DNA of 64,000 nucleotides. Origin: Tigriopus japonicus. Lineage: Eukaryota > Arthropoda > Copepoda > Harpacticoida > Harpacticidae. The first letter of the stretch is position 1, and the number at the start of each line of letters is the position of its first letter. The notes under the pieces are model-generated. The model did not search any database and had not been told where the DNA came from. It saw only the letters and a program-made list of their open reading frames with translations. Both the position numbers and the translations under genes were made by a program. The stretch covers positions 5,539,199 through 5,603,198 of the forward strand of contig CM021321.1 of the NCBI GenBank assembly GCA_010645155.1, in the 5' to 3' direction. This document shows, piece by piece, positions 1 through 10,174 of the stretch.

Positions 1-76
1 TGGGACATCTGAGTTGCAAAAGATATGACTAGACATATCAAAAAGATAAAGCGGATCGAGGGATTGAATAATTTAC

Positions 77-1655
77 CTTTTGGACCCATCCACCGTTTTA
101 TAACAACTCAGACAGATGGGGATGGTGAAAGCCATAGGTGCCATGACCGTGGGACACTCAGACAAAACCAGTTCTCCTGGTTTCAAATCTCGAGTGGCGA
201 TCACGTAGCGACCCAAAGTTGAGGAAGAGCATACCTAAGAGGAGATTGAATTGGTATCAGGGGATTTACAATTTCCCTGGCCCGTGTCGTATCGTGTAAT
301 TTATGAAGAGACCGCCCAAAAAGAAAGCTTAGATACCTTCTGAACCTTCTTTGTTTGAAACGCTCTGAATGCTTCAAATACTATGGCTTGGATTTGAAAT
401 TGTTGTTTTCAGTTCAAAGAATTTGAAAATGATACGTGTATGAAAATTGTCAATTTTGAAGCATTTTTGGGGTCCTATTGGGGGGGTGGTGGTAACACGA
501 TGCACCCACCATCAATTTATCAATTCCTGGACACCCTGTTTTTGAGAACACTGCCTTTTGTGTTTATAGGCCTTCAGCCAGAAATTATTTTCAATTATTT
601 GTTTCTGAGCTTGTTTTAAGTGATACTTTATAATTTTTGTCCGTGATTAGAATGTGAATAAATATAAGGCATTACATTAAAACCTCAAAACTGGTCTCAA
701 GTGACTTTGGAATTTCAAAATGACTTTCCTGCTCAAAGTAACATTATGGTACTCCCTGACATGAAAGTTTTGTCTTAATTTTAAACCAAAATATTTTCAT
801 TACATAAGAATAGATTTGAACGACTTGACATGCAATCTGTCCCCAACTAGTCTCTACTTCCTCGGAAATGATATTTGGGATGCTATCAACCAAAGCGGAA
901 AATGTGGACGGCTCAACGTTTTTCCGCACTTTTTTAGGTGTCTTCCCTTTGCTTAAAATTTTGATGAACGGTTGAGATTCCATGAGCTCTAGAATTATGA
1001 CAGACAGTAATATTTCCCGTTATTTTTGGTTAGAGGTGTTCCAAAACTAGTCTTCTTTCTCCAAAACCGAGTAAAATTTGATTCCAGCCATTCACTATTT
1101 TTTCACACCGGTTTAAAAGCAGATGGAACCGTGCAAAAAGAAAACGCCGGACATCAAGTTGACAATTGTTGTTCCAGAAATAATTTGTCACTTACTTGAC
1201 CTTAAATTACATCCTAACTAATCCAAAAATATTCTAGGCACTTGTTGGGCCACACGGGTGGTTTGATTGCGCCAAAATGTCCACGCATTGCCGTCATTTT
1301 TAGGCACAAAGTATGACTACGACACCACTTTCGTGTCAGGGTGTATGATATGATATCAATGCTATGAGTTAATCGATGTTTGTCCCATCACTGCATGTAC
1401 TGCTAGAGATGAAAATGTCTGACAAGAAATCTCTGGAGGAATACGTTCGTATAAACAGTAACCAAGGAGAGTTAAACACTAGCGGAAAAATGAGACTACC
1501 TTGTAGGCACAGCAATTGGTTTTGTGCTTTTTCCAATGTTGTTTCTGATGTTCCTTGCTACAATAGAACGTGATGTGACATCCAGTACATCTTTGATTGG
1601 CTGCACCTTGACAAAAAGCACATGTGATAGTGTCAATATCCATAAAATTTGACAT
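77..1655 (-). CDS. SET/MYND-domain protein (SmydA-like), first two coding exons
   Basis: Two minus-strand exons join in phase. Exon 1 (1655-1500, 52 codons) starts at an ATG and encodes a complete MYND zinc finger: CAFC, CTGC, FYCSKEHQKQHW and HKTNC supply the Cys/His ligands. It ends AAG before GTAGTC. Exon 2 (234-77) follows a pyrimidine-rich acceptor ending CTTAG and reads LGRYVIATRDLKPGELVL, the start of a split SET domain, then an IPICLSCYK segment; it ends before GTAAAT. MYND fingers bind proline-rich partners, and SET domains of this family methylate lysine using S-adenosylmethionine. The finger-then-SET order with CLxCYK resembles the arthropod SmydA group. The catalytic half of SET (NHxC region) lies beyond the left edge, so activity cannot be judged. 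An extra exon inside the 1.26-kb intron is not excluded, but phase 0 to phase 0 joining needs none. Confidence 0.85.
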
Positions 1656-2485
1656 TTTTCATTGAAACAGTTGGAAGAAAAAAAAGCACTCAAAATTATT
1701 GTGAATTTTCCACAAGGTCACGCCAAAGTTCAAAGGTGGCCCCTTTTTTATCAGAGAGCACCTCAAAATGGGAGATCAATTTTCACAGGCACATTTGGGC
1801 AAGCAGCTGAGCGATGTTGTGCAACTGGCATACATTTTTGTTCCATTCTACAAAAGCCGTACACCGTTTAAAGCGAACGAGATGCTGGCTCAAGATTCAT
1901 AGGAGCTTTCTCAGCTAAAAATAATTTTCCTGGCCTTTCCGATGTCTGTGATTGGCTCTGCCGTGCATGCGGCACATCTCTATCTAGCCACAGTCCCATC
2001 TCGCAATCGCCCGTTTTTCCTTGGCCACAGACCGAATTTAGCCAGCCGACAACATGTACTATATCCTACGGGTGTGGAGTGTACTGTAGGTATCTAGGTG
2101 GGAAGGGGGAAATTGGGTATGTTTATACTGGGAGGGAGAGTCGATCTGAAGAAAAGTTGCAAGGAAAAGACCCAAATGATATGTCAACGTGACTGTACGC
2201 GGTCATGAAATGCTTGCAAGGGGAAAGAAAGCCACTTAGTTTATGCTTGCAATGTAAAGATTAGGCAATCAAGTTTCGCCTTCGGTTCGAATATTTGAGG
2301 TTATTGGCTGAACTGATTGTGGAAAAGGGGGCATCTTTTTTATTTGTCAATTTGACATGATGAACGATCAACGAAGTTGGCTACGAAAAAAGTACTTGAG
2401 TCTTTGATCCATAATACCCAGTTTTCAAAATACACCGAATGTAAGTCTTAGAGTCCATATTAACGGCACATAATTGTGATTCTAG
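1656..2485. other. Gap between the SMYD-like start and the protease terminal exon
   Basis: No convincing exon was found on either strand. Short open frames here (for example about 1900-2099 on plus) lack protease motifs and splice context. The stretch just upstream of 1655 should hold the SMYD-like promoter, but no specific element is recognised. Confidence 0.4.
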
Positions 2486-2653
2486 GGCGACAGCGGTGGA
2501 CCTCTCATGGTACAACAACCCGACACCAGGTGGATCTTAGCTGGGACCGTGTCCCACGGAATCAAGTGTGCTTATCCCGATTTGCCCGGGGTGTACATGC
2601 GAATGACGTACTACAAGCCTTGGATCGAAAGGATAACCGGATTGACTCTTTAA
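2486..2653 (+). CDS. Trypsin-like (S1) serine protease, terminal exon only
   Basis: After an acceptor ending TTCTAG at 2485, the plus strand reads [10 protein letters not shown], then [19 protein letters not shown] and PWIERITG before TAA at 2651-2653. This is the C-terminal third of a chymotrypsin-fold protease: the GDSGGP serine is the catalytic nucleophile, CA supplies the last disulfide Cys, PGVY and the final WI helix are hallmark positions. The usual SWG is SHG here. The exon begins in phase 0 directly at GDS, so the preceding exon should end with a DSCQ-like sequence. None was found between 1656 and 2485, nor exons with the His or Asp of the triad in the window. They may lie left of the window, which would nest the SMYD-like gene in this gene's intron; alternatively this is an orphan exon. 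An AATAAA follows at 2772. Confidence 0.85.
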   Translation, partial: GDSGGPLMVQQPDTRWILAGTVSHGIKCAYPDLPGVYMRMTYYKPWIERITGLTL

Positions 2654-2703
2654 AACAAACGAAAAAGCGCTCACATTCCCTCAGAGTTTCACTCACGCAA
2701 ATG

Positions 2704-2709
2704 TTTATT
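2704..2709 (-). terminator. Candidate poly(A) signal for the Acinus-like gene
   Basis: TTTATT on plus reads AATAAA on minus, about 100 bases past the Acinus stop codon and inside the probable 3' UTR of the convergent protease. Confidence 0.5.
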
Positions 2710-2771
2710 ACCACGGATTAATAATCATAAAAAAGCAGACAGGCTATAACTCCAGCCATTCACACATACCA

Positions 2772-2777
2772 AATAAA
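2772..2777 (+). terminator. Candidate poly(A) signal for the serine protease
   Basis: AATAAA (within a repeated AAATAAATAAA) about 120 bases after the protease stop and about 30 bases before the Acinus stop on the other strand, so the two 3' UTRs probably overlap. Confidence 0.6.
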
Positions 2778-2806
2778 TAAACGAGTAGATATCTTGGGGG
2801 GTTGCG

Positions 2807-4558
2807 TTAAGCTTTGGAGAGGTCACATGTCTTCCAGTAAATGCAAGGGTGATGTTTCGTTTTCTTGAACAACTCATCCAAAGGCTTGGCCTCCATCGGC
2901 TTCACCTTTTGACTTCCACCGTTCACATCTTGGACGGCCTCAGCCAGAGGACGCTTCTCCGATTGCGATCGAGCCAAGTTTAAGTTCGGCATGGGACTAG
3001 TTTTGTCCTCTTGATGTCTTTTGGAGGTCGAGGTCAGGCCCACGGGTCCTCCATTTTGTACCACCTCATTGAACTGCGTTTCAGAAGATAATTTGACCAG
3101 TAACTTTTTCGGATTGGATGAGGGCCAAACGACTCCATTGAGAGCCGCAATTGTGTCTTTGGCCTCTTGATGTTTGGCGTACCTTACGTAGCACTTGGAT
3201 TTGATCTTATCGATCCAAAAGTCTTTGTCACTATCAAACGTGCCCGTTCGAGTTAAGAGAGCCTTGAGTTGGTTGATCGTGAACGGTCGCACGAGATTGG
3301 CCACAAATACCACCGAAGACTGAGGGAGATGGTCTTGGGCGTCAGCGGGAGTCGATTTTTCCGGCGACACTGACGATCGGATCAAAGGTCTTTTGGGCGC
3401 TGGAGCACCCTCAACCTCACTCTCTTTTGGAGGGGCCACAGGCAAAGGCGTTGGATCTACGGACTCAGTAATAGGGGAGGGCGACTTCTGTACACTGGCT
3501 TCTTCGAAATCCAGCACCTTGTCCGACTCCATAACGTCCATTTGGATTTCTTTCTCTTCGTCCGATAAGCGCTTGTAATTGGGCACCAAGTCCTTGAGCG
3601 ATTGGCTGGAAACCTCGGTGGACATGTCACTCGGGGAATCGTCGCCTTGATTGGTCTTTTCATCGTCCACGGAATGAAGGATGCGGCCGCCCCAATTTCG
3701 CTTGTTCGTTTTATCCGATTTCTCCTTGTGATTGGCCGCCATCGTTCGCAAAGGCACTAATTCGTCCGTCGTTTCAGATGGAGCCACGGCTAAGGCTGCT
3801 GGGGTTACGGGCGAATCGGCAGTTTCCGGCGTTACTATGGGCTCGCGTTTCTCGGATGTCACGTCTGAAGCATCGGACGGTGGTGGTGTCCGATTCTCAA
3901 CTGAAGTCAATTTAGGAGTCACCTCCGGATCCGGGGGAGTCGGCGATTTTTCACGCAAAACCAACGGGCTAGTCTTGGTTTCCGCTACCATCGGAACCAA
4001 ATCAGCCGCGGGTTTGTCCTCCACTTTCAGTGTGTTCAATTTATGGGTAACTGAATTGGGCTTCGAGACGGGTTCAGAACTAGTTACAGGGATGGCGGGG
4101 CTTGAACTGAACGATTCGACCGGTGCCGCTGAACGAGGGCTGGCCGCCGCATCGGTTTCGGCTTGCGTGGTCAAAGCCGCATTGGCCGTGGCCGATTGGA
4201 ACTGGCTTTGACGAAGCGCTAAATAATCCTTAACAAAATCGTTATCGGACAACTGAGCGTCGATTTTCATAGGTGGAAGGTCAGCGGCGCTCACCCGCGA
4301 CGGCGAGGTCAACGCCGGGGGAACCTCCGCTTCCTTGGGGAGAATCTTCGACGGGGATTCGGATTCGGATGGGTTTGCAGCGGCCAAAGGGATAGATCTG
4401 GGCGGTTGTTGATCGAGGTAGGTCTTGAGACGCTGCAATAAATCCTTCTTGGCGCCGGATTTGGACAGTCCGCGGGCCTCAAGTTCCTCTTTGAGGTCCA
4501 CTACCCGAAGCGAGGACAAGGGTCGTCCATCCAACACGTGCTCGTCGGAGGCGGCCAT
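2807..4558 (-). CDS. Acinus-like SAP and RRM protein
   Basis: A 583-residue single-exon frame. Residues about 12-46 form a SAP domain (LRVVDLKEELEARGLSKSG, then LLQRLKTYL), which binds scaffold-attached DNA. A long Ser/Pro/Glu-rich disordered middle follows. Residues about 416-495 form an RRM of the Acinus kind (SVVFVANLVRPFTINQLKALL, CYVRYAKHQEA). Residues about 560-575 read LDELFKKTKHHPCIYW, the motif by which Acinus holds RNPS1 and SAP18 in the ASAP complex, which works with the exon junction complex in the nucleus. Domain order and motifs make the family call strong. Odd point: known Acinus proteins continue after IYW with LPL and a long charged RS/RE tail, but here the frame ends KTCDLSKA and stops. 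The start is an ATG at 4558; known orthologues begin in the same way just before the SAP domain. Confidence 0.9.
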   Translation of the reverse strand: MAASDEHVLDGRPLSSLRVVDLKEELEARGLSKSGAKKDLLQRLKTYLDQQPPRSIPLAAANPSESESPSKILPKEAEVPPALTSPSRVSAADLPPMKIDAQLSDNDFVKDYLALRQSQFQSATANAALTTQAETDAAASPRSAAPVESFSSSPAIPVTSSEPVSKPNSVTHKLNTLKVEDKPAADLVPMVAETKTSPLVLREKSPTPPDPEVTPKLTSVENRTPPPSDASDVTSEKREPIVTPETADSPVTPAALAVAPSETTDELVPLRTMAANHKEKSDKTNKRNWGGRILHSVDDEKTNQGDDSPSDMSTEVSSQSLKDLVPNYKRLSDEEKEIQMDVMESDKVLDFEEASVQKSPSPITESVDPTPLPVAPPKESEVEGAPAPKRPLIRSSVSPEKSTPADAQDHLPQSSVVFVANLVRPFTINQLKALLTRTGTFDSDKDFWIDKIKSKCYVRYAKHQEAKDTIAALNGVVWPSSNPKKLLVKLSSETQFNEVVQNGGPVGLTSTSKRHQEDKTSPMPNLNLARSQSEKRPLAEAVQDVNGGSQKVKPMEAKPLDELFKKTKHHPCIYWKTCDLSKA

Positions 4559-4985
4559 ATTTTTAGGGGAATCGTGCCGGAATCAATGGATCGGCCAGAT
4601 CCGGTTTGGGTTCAATTTCTCCTCCTTCTTTTAAGGGGTTTGAAGCTGAGCGATAGCGCCCAAATGCGGTGGGTGCGGATCAAAACACGGTTGAGATAGC
4701 GTGCGGGGGAGCGGATATTTCACCGGAGAGGGCCAAACGCGAATCAGGTCACGATTCTTTTGGATCTAACTCGATCATCCATTATTTTTGTTTCGAATGC
4801 AGAACACACTCTCAAGAAAGTGCTGCCATTTTGAACAATCGAAAAAGCGCAAAACTGAAGCCAAGGGTTCTAATAAAAAAGATTTTGGAAAAATGATGTC
4901 GATGATATCTAATGCTTTGAGCCTCTAATTCAAATGAACTGAGACGAAAAATTATCATAATTTTATAATATTCATGAATTATGAC
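4559..4985. other. Upstream region of the Acinus-like gene
   Basis: Presumed 5' UTR and promoter of the minus-strand Acinus-like gene for the first few hundred bases, then AT-rich sequence. No other gene is seen. Confidence 0.35.
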
Positions 4986-5532
4986 TAGGGCCCTGAAAAA
5001 TATTTCCAAAAAATTGACAAAATATCCAATATTTTTTTTTTTTAAGCCCAAAATATTTGGAAAAAAGCCGGATATTTAAGAAATATTTTTTTGACAAGGC
5101 CATTTTTTGGTATTTATGTCTGTATGCACCGATTTTTCAAATATGTTTCCTGTGATATTGACGCATTTGGCCGTTTTTGGCGGCAACCTTGAAATGTAAT
5201 TGATTTAAGCAACACAATTTTTAATTGCCTCAAAAGATGGCCCAGTTTTTTGTTTATGACAGTAGTTTTGTTTGTGAATGTGTAACCTTAGTACAAATCC
5301 CATTTTGTAGAGATTTTTTATTGTGGATTCATTTTTGGATGGCTCTGTTGCGCATTGGTCATTCAATTCTTTTCCCAATTATTTTCCTCAATTTTGCCCG
5401 AAATATTTTTTGTGACTAGAATATTCGATAAAATATTTATTTTTTCCTTGAAACAGCCAAAATATTTAAAGAATTGAGGAAAAGTGGAGAAATATTTTTA
5501 AAATATTTTTTAATATATATTTCCGGGCTCTA
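4986..5532. mobile_element. hAT-type MITE, family A, copy 1
   Basis: About 547 bp bounded by imperfect terminal inverted repeats: left TAGGGCCCTGAAAAATA, right ending TTTCCGGGCTCTA. Flanking octamers ATTATGAC and ATCATGAG match at 6 of 8 positions and look like a decayed 8-bp target duplication. The interior is AT-rich with repeated AAATATTT blocks and no transposase. It aligns by eye along its length with the copies at 35179 and 37736. An 8-bp duplication and a TAGGG start fit non-autonomous hAT elements. Confidence 0.8.
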
Positions 5533-7386
5533 ATCATGAGCATTAAAATTTTTAATAGAGAAATGCCCCAAATTGAATATTAACTGAAAGATACATGATT
5601 TCTGTTACTTGATCGATTGATATCTGTTTTGCCTCACTAATTGAAAAAGTGTATCAACACTTTATTGCGAAAAAAGTGCAAAATAGCCAAATATGGAGTC
5701 ACTGTCCATCATTGTAAAGTACATGCACGACCGATGCAGCTCGGTCCCAACGTTGATCAGTGAGGCCGAGCAATGGTTTCAGGTCAAATAACAGTCAAAT
5801 GGAACTTCCTAAACTTGGCTACGGATGAATGTAATGATATGATGATGAATGACATTGATACATACAACTTAAGAACACCCATCTCGTGTTTTTGTCTCTC
5901 AAAGAATCTCTGCTTACCACTTTTACACGTTAGGTACAAAAAAAACACAATTTGTAGATCGTGGGAATGAGCCATGATTAATAATATATAACAAAGAACC
6001 AAGAATGTTTTCCTCTTTGACAAAAAGGTGTTCATTTATGTTGCATTATATTATAATAATCTTTATTGCGAGCACATTAACTCATTGGATACAATGATTG
6101 TTTTGACTGGATCTGATACAATATGAATAATATGTAGTTCCAACGTGAAGAGCCCATTCTGGGTGTACATGGCGCCGTTCGAGGCGGGGTATCCACTAGA
6201 CTTGGGTTTTGGGGAGAGGTTATTTTATTATAGATTATATTATTTTCATTCTTTGTTGCAAAAAATGAGGAATTATGACCTTTTGAATTGAAAAACTTTG
6301 GCCTCCCTGGAAACAATGACATCAAAAATATTCGATTCTTCTGGAAGCATTTGATATTTAAATCGATTTGGTAAAGAGTAATGTATCTCATGCAAATTGG
6401 CCAATAGGCGAGTCAAGCGTATATTTCTGTAAGATAAATTGGCAGTCTGAGTTGACTTGGAGCACATTTTTCTATTTGTTGTGACTTTAGCTTCCAATCT
6501 ACTTATTAATAGTACTCAATGTTAACCTAAAAACTTGTAATGAGAGATTAAATTTTGTACTTTCTTAGTTTTCGTATTTCAAGAAGGTAACACATACCCT
6601 TTATATTAAGCATAAAAGTATAAATGTTCATAAAACATTGATGCCCCAAATGTTCCTGGGTTTCTCCTAGACAGGTTATATTATAAAGTGAGACACCTAC
6701 CTTAACAATAGATGGGAACGCGCTTCGCCACAAATGTAAGACATTGGATTGGATGAATAAAGCGGATCAATAAATGGTTTAATACCAATGATATTTTCAT
6801 CATAAAATCGAAAAAATTCTTACTGAAGCTTAGCAAAGACATGAATTTCGTTGTTGTAAATTCCTTGTTTGTAAACAACATTCAATTTTTATTCCAAAGT
6901 CCCGATCTAAATCATGTTGTGCACATGTCTATTTTCAGTTTCGAAGGATAACCCAAAATATGAAAAAGTCAGAAATTTTGATCAAAACTCTATCTACTAT
7001 CCAATGTCGAATATCGAACAAAGAAACCAGTTCTTTTCGTACCTGTTACTAATACCATACAGACAATATCAAGATTTTACTACCAGTAATTAGTAAACAG
7101 TAGTTGGTCCTCAACTACTAAAAACTTTTTCAGTTTTCGAGTTACATTAAAGAGGGGTTCCAAATCATGCAACGTTGTCGTTCCTAAAGCGTGAACATTA
7201 GACACTGATGATAACCAAACATACCGATTTTGAGTTTTGACAATTGGCAATAGGGCATTACATTATTCTTGTCTTAAGACCCTACTAAATCTCTTATTGG
7301 ATGAGGGGTGGATCACTTTAATGATGCACAAGCATTAAATTTAAACCGTTTAGCCACAAAGTAAAGACCAGACGCCAGTTTCTATA
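5533..7386. other. Gene-free AT-rich stretch
   Basis: No supported exon, RNA gene or defined repeat. Open frames here are short, lack recognisable motifs and have no splice context. Confidence 0.4.
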
Positions 7387-8669
7387 CAGAGTGGGGCAGA
7401 AGTATCCGGACAAAACTTTGAACATAATTTACAGCATCAAGACCTATTTTTAGCCAATTGTTTATTTAACAAAAAAAGTTTGGATAACAATTAAGAACAT
7501 TTTTATTCAATATGGTCACCGTTGGCCTTAATGACGGCGTCCAAGCGGTCGACAAAGGCCGAGCAGGCTTTGGCGACCTCGGCCGTGGAGAAGGAGGCCA
7601 TGTTCCGCTTCACCGACGACTTCAGAGACGCCAGGCTGTTGTGGGGCATCTTGTTGACCTTCCTCCTCAGCTCGGACCACAACTAGAAGTCGCATGGGTT
7701 GAGGTCAGGGCTATTTGAAGGCCACTCGTTTTTCTTGACCACCACGTCAAATTTGCTGTTCAAAAAGTTCATGGAAACATGGGACACATGACACGGAGCA
7801 GAGTCCTGGATCCATATGAATTTGGTTCCTGGTGGGTACGAGGTTGCCAGCCAGGGCATCACGACCTTCCTTAGAAGCTCCACATACCCGGCGGCGTTGA
7901 GCCTGAATTTGGGAGGGAAGACATGGGCTGGCATCACCTTCCTGTTGCTGCTGATGAGGCCAAAGACCATAATCTTGGCAGGATTCTTTGTCTACATGAT
8001 GTGAGCCACAACGGTTCTGTTCTCGGCAAGCCATCGGTTGTTCTGGGGGTTGTACGCGCCATCCACCGTGAAAATTGACTCATCTGATAAAAAGTCTGAC
8101 GGTCCTCGGATTGACCTTGCAGATTCTGCGCAACTTCTTGTCCCTCTCAAGCCTGGTGGCCTTCATCTTCTCGATAAGAAGGTGGCATCTGCCTCTGACA
8201 TAGGAGGTCAAGTTCAGGTCCTCCTTGACGGCCCTGGCCACAGTCCTCTTGCTCACGGACCGCCTGGCTGCGTGGGCAGATATGGGCACAGCTGGGTTGG
8301 CCTCGATGGACCTCCTCAGGCCCGCCAAGAACCTGGGGGTCCGCTTTTTTGCCCTGTGTGGGCCACAGGAGGCGTGGCCTGTCCCCCGGCCAGACTGCAG
8401 CCTCTTCACGACCTCGTAGACGGTGGCCCTGGGGTACTTGGTTGACTTGATGATGGCTCTGGCGTCGTTACCGGCCGAGAGCAATTCAGCAATCACTTTA
8501 CGCTTTTGTTCCTGGGGCTTCATATTTCCGGATTTAAACAAAAAAAATTAACAAACATTCAAAACCGGTTTTTGGTCAAACCAGAAAAACGCGGGAAATA
8601 AAAATATTCCTTTTGCTTCAGGAGATATACGTCATCCAAGTTTTGTCTGGATACTTCTGCCCCTCCCCG
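7387..8669 (-). mobile_element. mariner-like element, DD37D type, full length but decayed
   Basis: About 1.28 kb with terminal inverted repeats: left CAGAGTGGGGCAGAAGTATC, right the inverse of CGGGGAGGGGCAGAAGTATC. TA dinucleotides flank both ends (7385-7386 and 8670-8671), as in the IS630/Tc1/mariner superfamily. The minus strand encodes the transposase. Similar sequence recurs at 36668-37574. Confidence 0.92.
7503..8523 (-). pseudogene. Mariner-family transposase, inactivated
   Basis: Roughly 340 codons from ATG at 8523 to TAA at 7503. The N-terminal half has the helix-turn-helix region (KPQEQKRKVIAELLSAGND, then RATVYEVVKRL) that would bind the terminal repeats. The catalytic domain follows: FSDESIFTVDG, WIQDSAPCH and SPDLNPCDF. 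I count 37 residues between the second and third catalytic Asp, which gives DD37D (maT/mori-like group). It is broken: the frame shifts at a T-run near 8090, a TAG interrupts HIM-TKN near 7996, and another TAG follows PCDF near 7684. The last of these stops is also present in the second copy of this family. No active product is expected. Confidence 0.9.
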
Positions 8670-8788
8670 TACTTTAAAGATTGATCTCTATATCGTACTT
8701 GAGTACTCTAAGTCCGATCTTGAGATCGATCTTTGCGTCTAAAAAACTAGCCTCAGGGCTTTAGCCGTTCCTCGAAAAAAGAAGCAGA

Positions 8789-8984
8789 TTTTTTTTTTGG
8801 ATTGTCGGTGCTACGGTCGGAGGGTTGAGCTTCGCTCGGCCATCAAAGTCCGGTCTCAGAATGGTTCTCCGTCTGTGGGTGTGGATTAACGTCGAAAAGT
8901 TTCCTTGAGAAAGGTCGGGGAGGAAAATCGAGCCTGGGACCTCTCTCACTTTAGGAAACTGCGCTAACCACGACACCACACCAT
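8789..8984 (-). mobile_element. tRNA-derived SINE, near full length
   Basis: Read on minus, a tRNA-like head carries an A box around 8962-8975 (TGTCGTGGTTAGCG) and a B box around 8924-8934 (GGCTCGATTTT) within GGTCCCAGGCTCG. A tRNA-unrelated body of about 110 bp follows and ends in an A-run at 8798-8789. This head-body-tail layout is that of an RNA polymerase III-driven SINE. A related head occurs at 60224-60300. A real tRNA is ruled out by poor stem pairing and the attached body. Confidence 0.75.
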
Positions 8985-10174
8985 AGTAGAAAATTTTTCA
9001 GAAAAGTTCTGAGAATTGCAATAAAGGAAAAAGTAGCCATTGTAGACAAATCTGATTATGCCCATTTATCAAAACGCTTGGAAAAAATTGGCCTTCGAAA
9101 TGAGAAACGAATGGCAATTTGGCCAAAATTGGAAAATTCGTTATTGTAAAACCAGTGTGAGCAATAAGGTGAGATCGGAATAAAAGTTCTTCGTTTTGAA
9201 GGATGAGCCAAAGATAAAAGTTTGTCGATAAAGTAAAATATTTTTTTTTTGCTTTGACTTCGAAGGTTATTGAAAGGTGCTCGTGCAAGTCCACCATGAA
9301 AAAAAAAACAAAGTTAATGCACTGGGAAATAACTGGGAGTAACGAGTCCTTTTTGAAAAGCCGTTGAAATTACAACATCTTTGAATTACAATTACTTTTT
9401 CAAAAAAGAAACGAATCACTGTACTTTTGTTTCTTGTAATTTCGTTACAACTGCCCTGCCAAGGACTTACATCAAGATTTAGCGTATTCCATCTGTTTCC
9501 ACGAAACATAGTAATGTTTTTTACAGAACCTTTAATCTTTCATAGATATTTTTCATAACAAGCGACAATCTGTACCTATCCGGGCAAAATTCAGCTTCAA
9601 TATGTCCAAACTCAAAACGCCATTTTTCCCCATGTCTCACGAATAGCCTAACCTTGCCAAACAGACCTTTCTCATGCTGAAACCGCTTCTTTACAAATTG
9701 TTACCAATGTGGTTTTAAAGAGCTTTCTCAAACCTTTGACATCATCTACTATTGGAAGTTGGATTGCAAATCATATTCATCGGCAATTGAAGAAACAATG
9801 CATGGACATCTTATCATGACGCACAACTTAGTAGAGGCAAAATGCGTGTTTTCATAGAATCCATCCACCACTCATTACTTCGGGCTCTCCCTAGAATTGA
9901 AGTATACCTACCTGGCTTATGGTGGGGATTGTGCCACGTTCTGTAGTGCATGACCACCAGAAAGCTTCTGGCTCGTCAAGAGAGACTACCTTCCTAGAGG
10001 CCCTTCGATTATTTCTCTCCTCATTGAGCTACACGTAACAACCAGACTTGCATTTCTAAGTCAATAATTCAAGTCCATAAGAACTCCGTTGAGTCTCGTC
10101 GATACGAAAAAGAACAGATTCATAAAATGTGTCCGTGATTTCAAAGACAGTTTTTTAGGTGAACTTCTTACAAA
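8985..10174. other. Upstream region of IFT140
   Basis: No exon supported. The last few hundred bases before 10175 should hold the IFT140 promoter and 5' UTR. No clear X-box (RFX site) was found by eye. Confidence 0.4.

Noticed and set aside
1900..2100. Possible upstream exon of the serine protease (frame ending near GTAGGT at 2084)
   Set aside because: Translation lacks GWG, DSC or triad motifs and has no convincing acceptor.
8860..8984. Possible tRNA gene
   Set aside because: A and B boxes are present but the acceptor and anticodon stems do not pair properly, and a SINE body with A-tail follows.
9495..9715. X-box-like words (GTTTCCACGAAAC near 9495; GTTACCAATGTGG near 9700) upstream of IFT140
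   Set aside because: Neither fits the RFX X-box consensus on both half-sites, and both are more than 450 bases from the start codon.
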